61,590 bases of DNA from positions 1-61,590 of the forward strand of contig NZ_JOEY01000054.1 of the NCBI RefSeq assembly GCF_000718165.1. Direction: 5' to 3'. A program made the position numbers and the translations under genes. The number at the start of each line of letters is the position of its first letter. Position 1 is the stretch's first letter. Shown one piece after another: positions 16,823-26,177 of this stretch. The notes beneath the pieces were generated by a model. That model ran no database searches. It was not told where the DNA came from and saw only the letters and a list, made by a program, of their open reading frames with translations. Origin of the DNA: Streptomyces fulvoviolaceus (lineage in GTDB: Bacteria; Actinomycetota; Actinomycetes; Streptomycetales; Streptomycetaceae).

Positions 16823-17920
16823 ATGAACTCAGCAAATTCATCGAGCTCGAACTCATCAAACTCATCGACGATGCGAGCGGTCGTGGCCCATGGGGCGGGC
16901 GACCTGCGCGTGGAGGAGCGGCCGGTGCCGGAGCCCGGCCCCGGCGAGGTGGCGGTCGACATCCGCTACGGCGGGATCTGCGGCTCCGACCTGCACTACT
17001 GGCGGCACGGCGCGGTCGGGGAGTTCCGGCTGCGCGAACCACTGATTCTCGGTCACGAGATCGCCGGCCTGGTACGCGCGGCAGGCCCCGGCACGCAGGC
17101 ACCGCCGCCCGGAACCCCGGTGGCCGTGCATCCCTTGGCCTCCTGCGGCACGTGCCGACAGTGCGCGGCGGGACGGCGCAACACCTGCCTGGACACCGGT
17201 TATCTGGGCAGCGCCGCCCGCAACCCCCACGTCCAGGGCGGCTTCGCCGATGTCCTGGTGGTGCCCGCGGAACGGGTTCTGCCCCTGCCCGAGGGCCTCG
17301 ACCTGCGGCTCGCCGCGGTCGCCGAGCCCGCGGCGGTCGCCTGGCACGCGGTACGACAGGCCGGCGACGTACGTGGCAAGCGGGTCCTGGTCACCGGCGC
17401 CGGACCGATCGGCTGCCTGGTGGTTGCGGCCCTGCGCGCCGCCGGAGCCGGTGAGATCACCGTGACCGATGTCCACGAGGCGCCGCTGGCCGTCGCCAAG
17501 CAGGTGGGCGCCGACTCGACCGTACGGATCGGCGGCCCCGTGAGTGGCGGGGACGGACTGGAGGGCCTGGCGGCGGACATCGCCATCGAGTCCTCGGGCA
17601 ACCCCGCCGGGCTGCGTACCTGCGTGTACGGAGTGGACCGGGGCGGTCTGGTGGTGGGCCTCGGCCTGCTCCCGCCCGGGGACACCCCGGTCGCCGCGAA
17701 CGCGGTGATCACGAGGGAGCTACGGCTGGTCGGCTCCTTCCGCTTCGACACCGAGCTCGGCGAGGTACTCCGGGCGCTGGCCGACGGCCGCCTCCCGGTC
17801 GACCCGGTGGTGACCTCCGTACTTCCCGTGGCACACACCGGCGAAGCCTTCGAACTGGCAGCCGACCCGGCGCGGTCCTGCAAGGTGCTCCTCGACTTCG
17901 CGGATGCGACGAAGCCCTGA
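16823..17920 (+). CDS. idnD: Zinc-dependent alcohol dehydrogenase, L-idonate 5-dehydrogenase-like
   Basis: 365 residues. Catalytic zinc ligands are in ICGSDLHYW (Cys 53) and GHE (His 78); the structural zinc loop CGTCRQCAAGRRNTC is complete. The NAD fold shows VLVTGAGPIGCLVVAAL. This fits IdnD, oxidising L-idonate to 5-ketogluconate, with sorbitol/threonine dehydrogenase as the alternative. The first 16 residues are an odd Asn/Ser run encoded by repeated AACTCATC-like units; the conserved domain begins at an internal ATG (16871), so the real start could be there. Last gene of its operon. Confidence 0.82.
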   Translation: MNSANSSSSNSSNSSTMRAVVAHGAGDLRVEERPVPEPGPGEVAVDIRYGGICGSDLHYWRHGAVGEFRLREPLILGHEIAGLVRAAGPGTQAPPPGTPVAVHPLASCGTCRQCAAGRRNTCLDTGYLGSAARNPHVQGGFADVLVVPAERVLPLPEGLDLRLAAVAEPAAVAWHAVRQAGDVRGKRVLVTGAGPIGCLVVAALRAAGAGEITVTDVHEAPLAVAKQVGADSTVRIGGPVSGGDGLEGLAADIAIESSGNPAGLRTCVYGVDRGGLVVGLGLLPPGDTPVAANAVITRELRLVGSFRFDTELGEVLRALADGRLPVDPVVTSVLPVAHTGEAFELAADPARSCKVLLDFADATKP

Positions 17921-18123
17921 CGCGGTCCGACGACGCCCTCACTCGGGCCGGCCACGAACCAGCCCGCCTGTTCCCGGCGGCGGTCGTGCCCGCCCGCCGG
18001 CCCCGAGCGGCCCCTTCCCGGGCCGTTTCACCCACGCGGTCCCGGCGAGGTGCCCCAACCACTCCGGCCCACCCAGGGCTACCACTCACCCGCCAACATC
18101 CCCTCCGACCATGGGAGTTCAGC

Positions 18124-19146
18124 ATGTCGGGCACGCCCGTACCCCGTCCCCGCGTCGCGGTGAGCCGCACCGGCCTGCCAGGCCCCGCCGTCGGGCGGCT
18201 CGCCTCGCGATACAACGTCACCGCCTGGGAAGGAACGGCGCCACCCACCTCCGCCGAACTGGGCACACTGGTCCGAGGCTGCCAGGGGCTGCTCGTCCTC
18301 GGCAGCGACCGGGTGGACGCCGCACTGCTGGACGCGGCCGGCCCCAGCCTCCGCGTCGTAGCGCTCGCGTCGATGGGCTACGACGGCGTGGACGTCGACG
18401 CCGCCGCCGCGCGCGGCGTGGTGGTCACCCACACCCCCGACGTGCTCGCCGACACCACCGCCGACGTGGCGATGGCGCTGATCCTGATGGCGCGGCGGCG
18501 CCTCGGCGCCAGCATGGCCGCGTTGCGGCGCGGCGAGTGGGGCGCCTTCAGCATGGACGCTTTCCTGGGGCTCGACGTACAGGGCGCGACGCTCGGGCTG
18601 ATCGGCTACGGGCAGATCGCCAAGGCCCTCGCACGCCGGGCGGCCGGATTCGGAATGCGGGTCCAGCACCACCATCCGCGCCGTAAGGAGGACGACGACC
18701 TGTCCCGCTGGGTCACCTTCGACGACCTGCTGCGCACCAGTGACGTGGTGTCCCTGCACACTCCCCTGACGCCCGAGACCGCCGGCATGATCGGCGCACC
18801 GGAACTCGCCCTGATGAAACCGACGGCGACTCTCGTCAACACCGGACGGGGCGGAATCCTCGACGAGGAGGCACTGGTCGCCGCGCTACGCGCCAGGAAG
18901 CTGCACTCGGCGGGGCTGGACGTGATGGTGGACGAGCCCCGTACGGACCCGGGCGATTCGCTCTTCGCCGAACCGCATCTGGTGGTGCTGCCGCATGTGG
19001 GCTCGGCGACGGAGGCCACGCGCGCGGCGATGGTTGAGCTGGCGGCGAGCAATATCGAGGCCGTGTTGGAAGGCGAAGCGGCACCGACGCCGCTGCCGGG
19101 GACCAAGGCACGGCCGGCCGGGGGCCCGGAAGGACGGTCGGGCTGA
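18124..19146 (+). CDS. D-isomer-specific 2-hydroxyacid dehydrogenase
   Basis: 340 residues from ATG 18124. Cofactor motif LGLIGYGQIAKALARRAAGF (residues 158-177), catalytic Arg in LVNTGRGGILDEEAL, Glu in SAGLDVMVDEPRTDPG and His in VVLPHVGSATEATRAAM. The HVGSAT wording resembles glyoxylate/2-ketogluconate reductases (GhrB-like). It is 203 bases after the idnD-like gene, so it may have its own promoter. With the 6530 gene it makes two 2-hydroxyacid dehydrogenases of this family in one module. Confidence 0.85.
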   Translation: MSGTPVPRPRVAVSRTGLPGPAVGRLASRYNVTAWEGTAPPTSAELGTLVRGCQGLLVLGSDRVDAALLDAAGPSLRVVALASMGYDGVDVDAAAARGVVVTHTPDVLADTTADVAMALILMARRRLGASMAALRRGEWGAFSMDAFLGLDVQGATLGLIGYGQIAKALARRAAGFGMRVQHHHPRRKEDDDLSRWVTFDDLLRTSDVVSLHTPLTPETAGMIGAPELALMKPTATLVNTGRGGILDEEALVAALRARKLHSAGLDVMVDEPRTDPGDSLFAEPHLVVLPHVGSATEATRAAMVELAASNIEAVLEGEAAPTPLPGTKARPAGGPEGRSG

Positions 19147-19435
19147 CGTGGCGAATTGATGACCCCAGGCTAATCGGCACACTTGGGACTTGGCCGGTAA
19201 AGACTGCAGGCGGGTCCTCGCCAGCGATTGCAGTCAGCTCACCTGGAAGGAAGTGGCTGTCCCGCTGGACCTGAGCGGCGACTGACGAAGGACTCCGCTG
19301 TCACGGCACTGTGGCGAAGATCCGCTCGGACCAACCGGTCAGCGGCCCTCCTGAACAGGCTCAAGAATCGCCACGCACTCCACGTGATTGCCCGGTGTCC
19401 GAGCCCCATGAATGGTCCATTGCCATTGCTGGTGA
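19147..19435. other. Gene-free junction at the right edge of the sugar-acid module
   Basis: No start with a ribosome site and no continuous high-GC3 frame. A short stretch near 19200-19284 reads as a plausible protein tail ending at TGA (19282-19284), perhaps residue of a lost gene. No tRNA or integrase was found to explain the boundary. Confidence 0.4.
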
Positions 19436-20290
19436 ATGCATGCTGACGAGGTCGTTCTCCATGCACGCGGAGGAGGATTTCAAGGAGGCGCGTGCTGCGG
19501 CATCGAGGTCTCCCCGACGCTCGTGAAGATCCGTGCTGGTGGAGGATGCAAGTTCTGTGCCACCCACGGCATCGACCTGGCAGGACCGTCGAAGGTCTAC
19601 GTGATCACCCACCGGGAGTGGAAAGCCGTCAAGATCGGCATCGGTGCCTGTACCGGCTACGCCTCTCGCCTCATCCAGCACGAACGCCAGGGTTGGCAGC
19701 TGCATCAGGCCCGGGATTACACCACCGGCGCGGCCGCCTACGACGTCGAGCAGGCCGTGCTGAGCCGCCTGCGTCAGGCCGGGCTCATCCCTTTCCTCAC
19801 GAGCGACGTCATGCCGAACGGCTGGACCGAGGCCTGCTCCGCAGCCCACGTCACGGCGGCCGAGGTCTGGGCCACGGTCGACGAGGAAACCCGGAACGCG
19901 GAGGAACCCTATGCGCCCCGAGTCGGCGGCCGACCCGTTCCGCGGTCCTCATCAACGCGGAGGCCGCAGCCGCAGAAATGCGGGCCTGCGGATACGAGCC
20001 ACTCGTGCCGTATCCCGGCCGCACCAACGCGACTTGGCCCTCGCGCTGCATGACCTGCGGGCGCGAGGGGCGTCCGACGTTCGATGCCGTCCGTAACGCG
20101 GGCCAGCGCTGTCGCGTCTGCCGGGTGAAGGAGACCCAGGCGAAACGCGCCGCCACGAACGCGCCGAAGGCCAGTGCAACCATGCGCACGACCGGACTCG
20201 AACCACTGGAGCCCTACCCCGGCAGCCAAACACCGTGGTGGTTCCGCTGCACCACATGCGGTCGCGAAACCAGCCCCACCTACTGCCGAG
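19436..20290 (+). pseudogene. Scrambled zinc-ribbon / GIY-YIG-like gene fragments
   Basis: The first piece (frame of 19436, to about 19930) carries CKFCATHG, then VYVITHREWKAVKIGIG and AYDVEQAVLSRLRQAG, resembling the C-terminal nuclease-like domain found at the end of long actinobacterial zinc-ribbon repeat proteins. From about 19940 the coding frame shifts and two copies of a zinc-ribbon unit follow (GYEPLVPYPG then CMTCGREGRP and CRVC; GLEPLEPYPG then CTTCGRE). In intact proteins, as I recall them, the repeats come before the nuclease-like domain, so the pieces look rearranged. The last repeat breaks off near 20290, eight bases before the CGNR gene ends. Confidence 0.55.
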
Positions 20291-20297
20291 GTAACGA

Positions 20298-20873
20298 TCA
20301 CTCCGCTGATCTGAGGTTCTTGCGCTGGTTGGCATTGAAGCGCGCCTTTTTCTGACGATTCCCGCACGTGTTCATGTCACACCATTTGCGGGTGCGACTT
20401 TGGCTGGTGTCGAAGAAGGCGGCCTGGCAGGTCGGCGATGCGCACAAGGCCAATCTTCCGTCTCGTTCGCCTGCGATGATGCTGATCGCGTCGGCGGCGA
20501 TCACGCTGAGGGCATCTTCCACGCAGGAAGCCGAACCGAGCCGCCATCGCCGCTCACCCTCGGGCGTCAGGATCGCCGCGGCCCGCCCCTGAGCGCTGCA
20601 GTCATTGATGACTTGGACAGCAGACGCAGGGAGAGCGTCCTGGATCGCGGCCGCCGTCGCGGCGGCGTGAATCGACTCCCTCAGTTCCCGAGCGAGGTCG
20701 AGCTGGGCAGTGGTGCAGGACGCCACAGCGAGGCCGTTCACGGCCAGCCAGTCGACGAGTCGCTGCGGCGTGGGAATGCGCTCCACAGCGTCGCCACGAC
20801 GCTCCGACAGAGTCCCCGTGAAGCTGGTTGCCAGCACGGTACCGAGGCGGAAGTCAGGGAATCCAGCACGCAT
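20298..20873 (-). CDS. CGNR zinc-finger (ABATE-domain) putative regulator
   Basis: 191 residues. The C-terminal zinc finger is CASPTCQAAFFDTSQSRT then KWCDMNTCGNRQKKARF, with the family's CGNR motif. The N-terminal part (residues 10-125) matches the ABATE-type stress-response domain layout. Such proteins are taken to be DNA-binding regulators, often next to the gene they control. It is divergent from the epoxide hydrolase with a 102-base gap that contains the near-repeat AACCGTCTTAGACGGTT, a palindrome likely to be its operator. Confidence 0.82.
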   Translation of the reverse strand: MRAGFPDFRLGTVLATSFTGTLSERRGDAVERIPTPQRLVDWLAVNGLAVASCTTAQLDLARELRESIHAAATAAAIQDALPASAVQVINDCSAQGRAAAILTPEGERRWRLGSASCVEDALSVIAADAISIIAGERDGRLALCASPTCQAAFFDTSQSRTRKWCDMNTCGNRQKKARFNANQRKNLRSAE

Positions 20874-20919
20874 GGAACCACCTTAGCCGGTTGCGCGCTG
20901 GCATGAAGACAGGTAGAAC

Positions 20920-20936
20920 CGTCTTAGACGGTTCGC
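20920..20936. promoter_or_regulatory. Palindrome between CGNR regulator and epoxide hydrolase
   Basis: AACCGTCTTAGACGGTT is an inverted repeat (AACCGTC and GACGGTT around TTA) in the divergent promoter region. A related half, ACCACCTTAGCCGGTT, precedes it at about 20877-20892. Likely operator for the CGNR protein; inferred from position and symmetry. Confidence 0.5.
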
Positions 20937-20975
20937 ACTAGTTCGCAGCCGATTCCGCGATGGCCAGGAGGTCTC

Positions 20976-22151
20976 ATGCCCCGTCCAACCAGCGACGTGC
21001 AAGCATTTGAAGCCCACGCAACTGACGCTGACCTCGACGATCTGCGCGCGCGACTGGCCGCGGCGCGGCTACCGGAGGCTGAGACGGTCTATCGCGCCGC
21101 GCCCGACCCTCGCCGATGGGAACAGGGCGTCCCTCTCGCCGACCTCGTCGATGTCGTGAACTACTGGCGCACCGGGTACAACTGGCGGTCGTTCGAAGCA
21201 CGCCTTAACCGGATCGGCCAATTCCGCACGACCATTGACGATCTGGGAATCCACTTCCTGCACCGCCGATCCGCGCGCGCAGATGCCACTCCTCTGATCT
21301 TGACGCACGGCTGGCCAGGAAGCATTGCTGAGTTCATCGATGTAGTGGACGAGCTGGCAGATCCGAAAGATGCAGACGCGCCGGCGTTCCACGTCGTGGT
21401 CCCGTCGCTACCGGGCTTTGGTTACAGCGACAAGCCGGCCACCACCGGGTGGGGAATCGAAAAGATCGCGGCCGCATGGGTGGAACTGATGGGAAGGCTC
21501 GGCTACAGCAAGTTCGTAGCCCACGGCGGCGACTGGGGAGGCAGTATCACCACGGTTCTCGGCGGCAGGTTCCCGGCGCACGTTCTCGGCATCCACACAT
21601 TGTTCGCGGAGGCGCCGCCCGGGTTGACAACGGACGGGCTGACGGCGGTCGAGCGCAAGTGGACCGAGGAAACCCGCGATTTCTGGCGCCACCACCGGGC
21701 GTACGCGAAGCAGCAGGCGACCCGACCGCAGACCATCGGCTACTCGCTCGTCGACTCACCGGTCGGGCTTCTTGCCTGGATCCTTGACAAGTTCGCCGAG
21801 TGGTCAGATACCGAAGACAGCCCGTTCGAGACGATTTCCAGAGACCGCGTTCTTGACGACGTCACCCTGTATTGGCTGACGCGGACCGGCGCATCGTCGG
21901 CCCGCATTTACTACGAAACCCCCAACTCCCTCGATCCCGAACTTCGGGTCGACGTCCCGTCAGCAATCAGTATGTATCCCCGCGACATCGAGAACAGGTA
22001 TCCGCGTTCCTGGGTGCAGGAGCGGTACCGACAGATCGTCCGATGGAGTTCGCCCGAAAGCGGGGGACATTTCCCGTCGTTGGAGGTTCCCGAGTATTTC
22101 GTCAAGGACCTGCAAGAGGGCCTCGCGGCAGTGCTGGCCGCTCATCGGTGA
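20976..22151 (+). CDS. Epoxide hydrolase (alpha/beta hydrolase, EHN-type N-terminus)
   Basis: 391 residues. The N-terminal EHN domain reads DLDDLRARLAAARLPEAE, with VVNYWRTGYNWRSFEARLN further on. The oxyanion motif is HGWPGS (residues 111-116), the nucleophile Asp is in HGGDWGGSI (Asp 186) and the His is in SGGHFPSLEVPEYF near residue 370. This is the full juvenile-hormone/microsomal-type epoxide hydrolase layout, turning epoxides into diols. The divergent CGNR gene is its likely regulator. Its stop overlaps the possible GTG start of the next, broken gene. Confidence 0.88.
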   Translation: MPRPTSDVQAFEAHATDADLDDLRARLAAARLPEAETVYRAAPDPRRWEQGVPLADLVDVVNYWRTGYNWRSFEARLNRIGQFRTTIDDLGIHFLHRRSARADATPLILTHGWPGSIAEFIDVVDELADPKDADAPAFHVVVPSLPGFGYSDKPATTGWGIEKIAAAWVELMGRLGYSKFVAHGGDWGGSITTVLGGRFPAHVLGIHTLFAEAPPGLTTDGLTAVERKWTEETRDFWRHHRAYAKQQATRPQTIGYSLVDSPVGLLAWILDKFAEWSDTEDSPFETISRDRVLDDVTLYWLTRTGASSARIYYETPNSLDPELRVDVPSAISMYPRDIENRYPRSWVQERYRQIVRWSSPESGGHFPSLEVPEYFVKDLQEGLAAVLAAHR

Positions 22152-22855
22152 ACGCGGCTCGGCGACCCGGCACTCGATCCCCGCCTGATTCGGCTCAAGG
22201 CGTTGCCCGCCCTCAGTTTGAGCTCCACAAGTGGCTCAAGGCGTACCGGGACATTGACGACTTGCGCAGTTATGTGGAGCGGGTCACCAAGGTAACCAAG
22301 GCAGCAGGCACCATCACCCTGACGATCCCGGAGAGTCCACGGCCTGCGCTGTCGCGGATTCTTGGGCCCGCAGGCAGGTTCGATCGCTGATTCTTTCTCG
22401 GCTGGTTTGCCGACGTCACGGGAGCCATCAGCCCGCGTTCCGTTACCCCGGCCGAGGAACCGCCGCAGTACGTCAATGAAGACCTCATCAAGGAGCTGGA
22501 GGCCAAGCAGGGCCAGACCCGGCTCAGTCCGGACAAGCTCTTGCAGCTCGTCCGTGAGCTGAACGCCTGTTTCCGGGACGGTCACGCCTACGCCTGTCAC
22601 GCCCTGGTGCGGGCCATCATCGACCACGTGCCGCCCATCCTGGGGTGCCAGTCGTTCGAGCAGGCCGCCAGCAGCTACAACTGGACCAAGACGGACAAGA
22701 AGTACGTGCAACGGCTCCTGGAGTTCAAGGTGCAGGCGGATGACGTGATGCACCGACAGACTCGCACCAGCCGTGGCGTCATCACCAGGCACGACCTCCC
22801 CAACTCGGGGTACATGAACGCCCTGTTGCGGGAGTGCATTGACCGGCTTCAGTGA
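22148..22855 (+). pseudogene. Unknown gene interrupted by an in-frame TGA
   Basis: One frame runs from GTG 22148 (overlapping the epoxide hydrolase stop) to TGA 22853-22855, broken only by TGA at 22388-22390. Before it: QFELHKWLKAYRDIDDLRSY; after it: FFLGWFADVTGAISPRS, then LVRELNACFRDGHAYACHAL and DDVMHRQ. Codon bias is the same on both sides, and a single TGG-to-TGA change would restore 235 codons. The second half resembles helical domains of DNA-repeat or abortive-infection-type proteins, but I cannot name the family. Sequencing error at 22388-22390 is an alternative. Confidence 0.5.
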
Positions 22856-23101
22856 GGCCGGCACTCGCCATCATCGGCTGAGGCCGTCGTCCCGCCGGCG
22901 CGCGCTCCACTGGCGGCAGTACCAAGCCGGGCGTAGCGCCCTGATCGCGGCTCATGCCAAGGGAGGAGTCTGCGGCGGAGTCTTGCCATCCCGCAGAGAA
23001 CCCTTCGCCCCAAGGGGCCGCGCCCATGAACGCCGGTCCGGCCGGCCCGAGGGCGACCGGATACAGTGCGCGAGACGGCAGCCTGGTCAGAGAGGGGAAG
23101 C

Positions 23102-24322
23102 GTGACCGACACCAGCAACACCCGACCCGCCGACAGCGAAGCGCAAGCTCCGAAGCAGAGCCAACTGCACCGCCTGATGCGCTACATCCCCCTGATCGCC
23201 CCCGTCCTGCTGTGGGCCGTGCCCTGCTGGGTGCTCCTGCACAGCGGCCAGCACTGGCCGCTGCCCGTCAGGCTGGTCGGCACCGCCCTGTTCGCCCTCG
23301 GCCTCGTCGGTATGCCGCTCGCGATGGGGCGCGGTCACGGCCGGCGCCAGCAGGACCGGGCGGCGATCGTCGGTGACACCCTGCTGGGCGCCAGCTGGGT
23401 TCTGTTCACCTGGTCCGTTCTGCTCGGCATCCTCTTGCGGCTCGCCCTGACCGTGGCCGGCGTCGGCGAGAGTCACGATCGGGCCCGAATCGTCACTTGG
23501 GCCGTCCTCGGCACAACCGCGGTACTACTCGCCTGGGGGTACGCCGAAGCCCGCCGCGTGCCACGCGTGCGCCGACTCGACGTGCAACTCCCACGGCTGG
23601 GTGCCGGGTTGGACGGCATCCGCGTCGCCCTCATCACCGACACCCACTACGGTCCCCTCGACCGCACTCGCTGGTCGGCACGGGTCTGCGAGACGGTGAA
23701 CACCCTGGAAGCCGACCTGGTCTGCCACACCGGCGACATCGCGGACGGCACGGCCGAACGCCGCCGCGCCCAGGCCGCCCCACTCGGAACCGTGCGGGCC
23801 GCCCGTGCCCGTGTATACGTCACCGGCAACCACGAGTACTACAGCGAGGCCCAGGGCTGGGTCGACCTGATGGACGAGCTGGGCTGGGAGCCGCTGCGCA
23901 ACCGCCATCTGCTGCTCGAACGCGGAGGCGACACCCTCGTGGTCGCCGGCGTGGATGACGTCACGGCCGAGTCCTCCGGCCTGGCAGGCCACCGCGCCCA
24001 CCTCGCCGGAGCCTTGAACGGCGCCGACCCCGACCTACCCGTCCTGCTCTTGGCACACCAGCCCAAGTTCATCGACCGGGCGGCAGACGCGGGCATCGAC
24101 CTCCAACTCTCCGGCCACACCCACGGCGGACAGATCTGGCCCTTCCACCACTTGGTCCGCATCGACCAGCCCGCCCTCGCCGGCCTCAGCCACCACGGCC
24201 CCCGCACTCTCCTCTACACCAGCCGCGGCACCGGCTTCTGGGGCCCGCCGTTCCGAGTCTTCGCCCCCAGCGAGATCACCCTGCTCGTGCTCCGCTCCCC
24301 GCACCTGCCCACCTCGCCGTAG
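23102..24322 (+). CDS. Membrane-anchored metallophosphoesterase
   Basis: 406 residues from GTG 23102 (AGGGGAAG upstream). About four N-terminal membrane segments (residues 25-150) are followed by a calcineurin-like phosphoesterase domain: ITDTHYGPLD, CHTGDIADG, YVTGNHEYYS, AHQPKF and SGHTHGGQIWPFHHLV, which supply the complete dimetal site. The layout is that of YkuE/YaeI-type proteins, which act on phosphodiesters such as lipid intermediates. No operon partner; the gene stands alone in the patchwork region. Confidence 0.85.
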   Translation: MTDTSNTRPADSEAQAPKQSQLHRLMRYIPLIAPVLLWAVPCWVLLHSGQHWPLPVRLVGTALFALGLVGMPLAMGRGHGRRQQDRAAIVGDTLLGASWVLFTWSVLLGILLRLALTVAGVGESHDRARIVTWAVLGTTAVLLAWGYAEARRVPRVRRLDVQLPRLGAGLDGIRVALITDTHYGPLDRTRWSARVCETVNTLEADLVCHTGDIADGTAERRRAQAAPLGTVRAARARVYVTGNHEYYSEAQGWVDLMDELGWEPLRNRHLLLERGGDTLVVAGVDDVTAESSGLAGHRAHLAGALNGADPDLPVLLLAHQPKFIDRAADAGIDLQLSGHTHGGQIWPFHHLVRIDQPALAGLSHHGPRTLLYTSRGTGFWGPPFRVFAPSEITLLVLRSPHLPTSP

Positions 24323-24580
24323 CACTCGGCGGGCCAACACATCCGCTTGGAGCAGTCCACGAGCCGAAGGGTGCGGCGTCGACAGAAGACCAGGCCCGTC
24401 ACGCTGAGGACAAGATCCGGACCATTCCCGGGCCGACGGCTCCAACGAGCCATACGTGGGCACGTTTTACGCAGGTCAGCGACGCGTGACGCCTGTACCG
24501 CCAGCAGACCTAGCTGGGTTCGGCCGACAGGCGAGCCGTACGGCAATGCGTGTCGTGCATCAACAACGTTCCGGGGAGCC

Positions 24581-25360
24581 CTAGATCGTGACAGGCTCCG
24601 ACGGCTGCCATCTCCATCCGAGCTCCCGGATGGCATCCGCGCGGCCGAGCACGACCCCGATGTGCACGGCCCTCTCCCGTTCGCGCTGGTGCCGATGTTC
24701 CGGTCCAGTGGTCGGCGGGGTCGAGCGCTTCCTGAGGATCCCTCCCGGTTTCTCCTGCACCCACCCATCGACGACCGCTTCAGCGGCCAGCAGTGGGCCG
24801 GCATCTTCGCAAGACGGAATAGCAGGCCAGCCTCCGTGTGCCACCACCAGCTCGGTATAGATCGTGGCGGTAGCACCCGTGAGTGACATGCTGCCCGTCC
24901 GTAGGCTCGCCGCGAGGCAGCCGGATGCGAGGCGACCGGGTAGGAGATCGTGCGGGGCGGGGACGAGACGACCGTCCAAGTGGAGTTCGAGGCCTGGAGC
25001 CACGGTCCAACCCAGATCGGGGTTGGCCGCCAGGGCCTCGATGTCACGGGCCAGCGTCGCATTGTCGGGAAACAGGTCGCCGGCATCCAGGGTGCGCGTC
25101 AGCACACCTTCGGCGTGTTGCAGAGCAAGAGTACGGGTCTGTGCGGACCCGCCGGTCTCGCCGGCGTCCTTGGAAATCCACGGCTTGTCCGGCAGGCGAT
25201 CGAGCGGTTTACCCGTCTTGCCGTCCTCCTGTACAAGCCATTGGAGAGACCAGCCCTTCGGGAGCCGCTGGCCGGCTACAGACTCGTATGCCTCAGGCAG
25301 GTAGGCATCCCTGCCGTCCCTGACCGCTGTGATGACAGAGAAGATCGGCACTACGTCCAA
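24581..25360 (-). CDS. Family 2-type glycosyltransferase
   Basis: 259 residues. Starts FSVITAVRDGRDAYLPEAYES, the classical GT-A opening, with LQWLVQEDGKTG around residue 40 and TRTLALQHAEGVLTRTLDAGD matching the region before the DXD-like DAGD motif. The C-terminal third is less conserved. Acceptor and donor are unknown. A degraded GntR-type regulator lies immediately upstream on the same strand, suggesting this is the survivor of a small locus that has decayed. Confidence 0.7.
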   Translation of the reverse strand: MDVVPIFSVITAVRDGRDAYLPEAYESVAGQRLPKGWSLQWLVQEDGKTGKPLDRLPDKPWISKDAGETGGSAQTRTLALQHAEGVLTRTLDAGDLFPDNATLARDIEALAANPDLGWTVAPGLELHLDGRLVPAPHDLLPGRLASGCLAASLRTGSMSLTGATATIYTELVVAHGGWPAIPSCEDAGPLLAAEAVVDGWVQEKPGGILRKRSTPPTTGPEHRHQRERERAVHIGVVLGRADAIRELGWRWQPSEPVTI

Positions 25361-25419
25361 CGCTCCAATCGGTGTCGAACGCGATTCGATGCAGTCGACG
25401 GGGAACCGAATATCGATTT

Positions 25420-25737
25420 CAGTGGAGGTGCAAATCTGCCCGCAGGCGCACTGATATGCCCAGCGTCATCTTTTCCGACACATCAGTCTCAGAGCTGGTC
25501 GGTAGCAGGATGCCGCCCTTGATTCGATCCGGCATCAGTAGCTCCGTGCGGTCACCGGGCAACGCTTCGACCGAGGTAAGAGCGGCCCCGGACTGAATGG
25601 CGCGTTGCCCTCGCGGAAGCACACGCGACAGACCCGCTCAATGAGAAGGGAACCGCCTTCTCGAACAGACCTTCCTCTTGCAGCACACCGAGGGCCTGCC
25701 GGGGAGTCGACAGGCCCACCCCGACGTCATCCCTCAT
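25420..25737 (-). pseudogene. GntR-type regulator remnant
   Basis: Reading leftward, RDDVGVGLSTPRQALGVLQEEGLFEK matches a GntR winged-helix recognition region, but the frame then shifts and stops. A neighbouring frame (25622-25419) gives further peptide with no clear family. No complete regulator can be rebuilt. The HTH similarity is recognisable by eye; the rest is uncertain. Confidence 0.4.
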
Positions 25738-26177
25738 TAAGAATAGGCCATTAACTATAAGTCCTCAAGAGATCCGCCCTGTTGGACGGGCTCGCGATCT
25801 CCCTCAGCATCCAGGATCACGCAGTGGTCAGGAACCTCGCCGATGTCCGCACCTGCCCAGCTCTTCCACGTGGCGACAGGTCTCGGGTAAACACGTCCCA
25901 CCGCGCCGCGGCTTGAGCCGCACGCACCGTCTCGGCGGCGAACGCGGCCGCTCCGCGTGCGGAGTTGGCCGGGTCCTTGCGCGGCACGATGGCGGCGATC
26001 ACCGGGCAGTCAGCGGCGGGAAGACGATTCCGAGCAGCGAGTTCAGCCCTTGACCTTGCTGTGCCCGTGGTCGGCACACTGCTCGGCACAGCCGCAGATG
26101 CGGCGGATCACGTCGTCGATGTCCCCGACGCGACATGACCGAGCCGGGCCTCATCCCGTCTCCCCCGTCGAAAGAGC
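25738..26177. other. Gene-free stretch in the patchwork region
   Basis: Contains a lower-GC patch near 25735-25765 (TAAGAATAGGCCATTAACTATAAG), possibly a promoter for the leftward GntR remnant. A 90-codon leftward open frame (25817-26089) has no ribosome site or recognisable motif, so I do not call it. Confidence 0.4.

Noticed and set aside
22388..22390. Selenocysteine reading of the in-frame TGA.
   Set aside because: No recognisable SECIS-like hairpin directly after it and the context does not suggest a selenoprotein; a nonsense change is simpler.
25817..26089. Leftward 90-codon frame.
   Set aside because: No ribosome site, no motif and weak codon bias.
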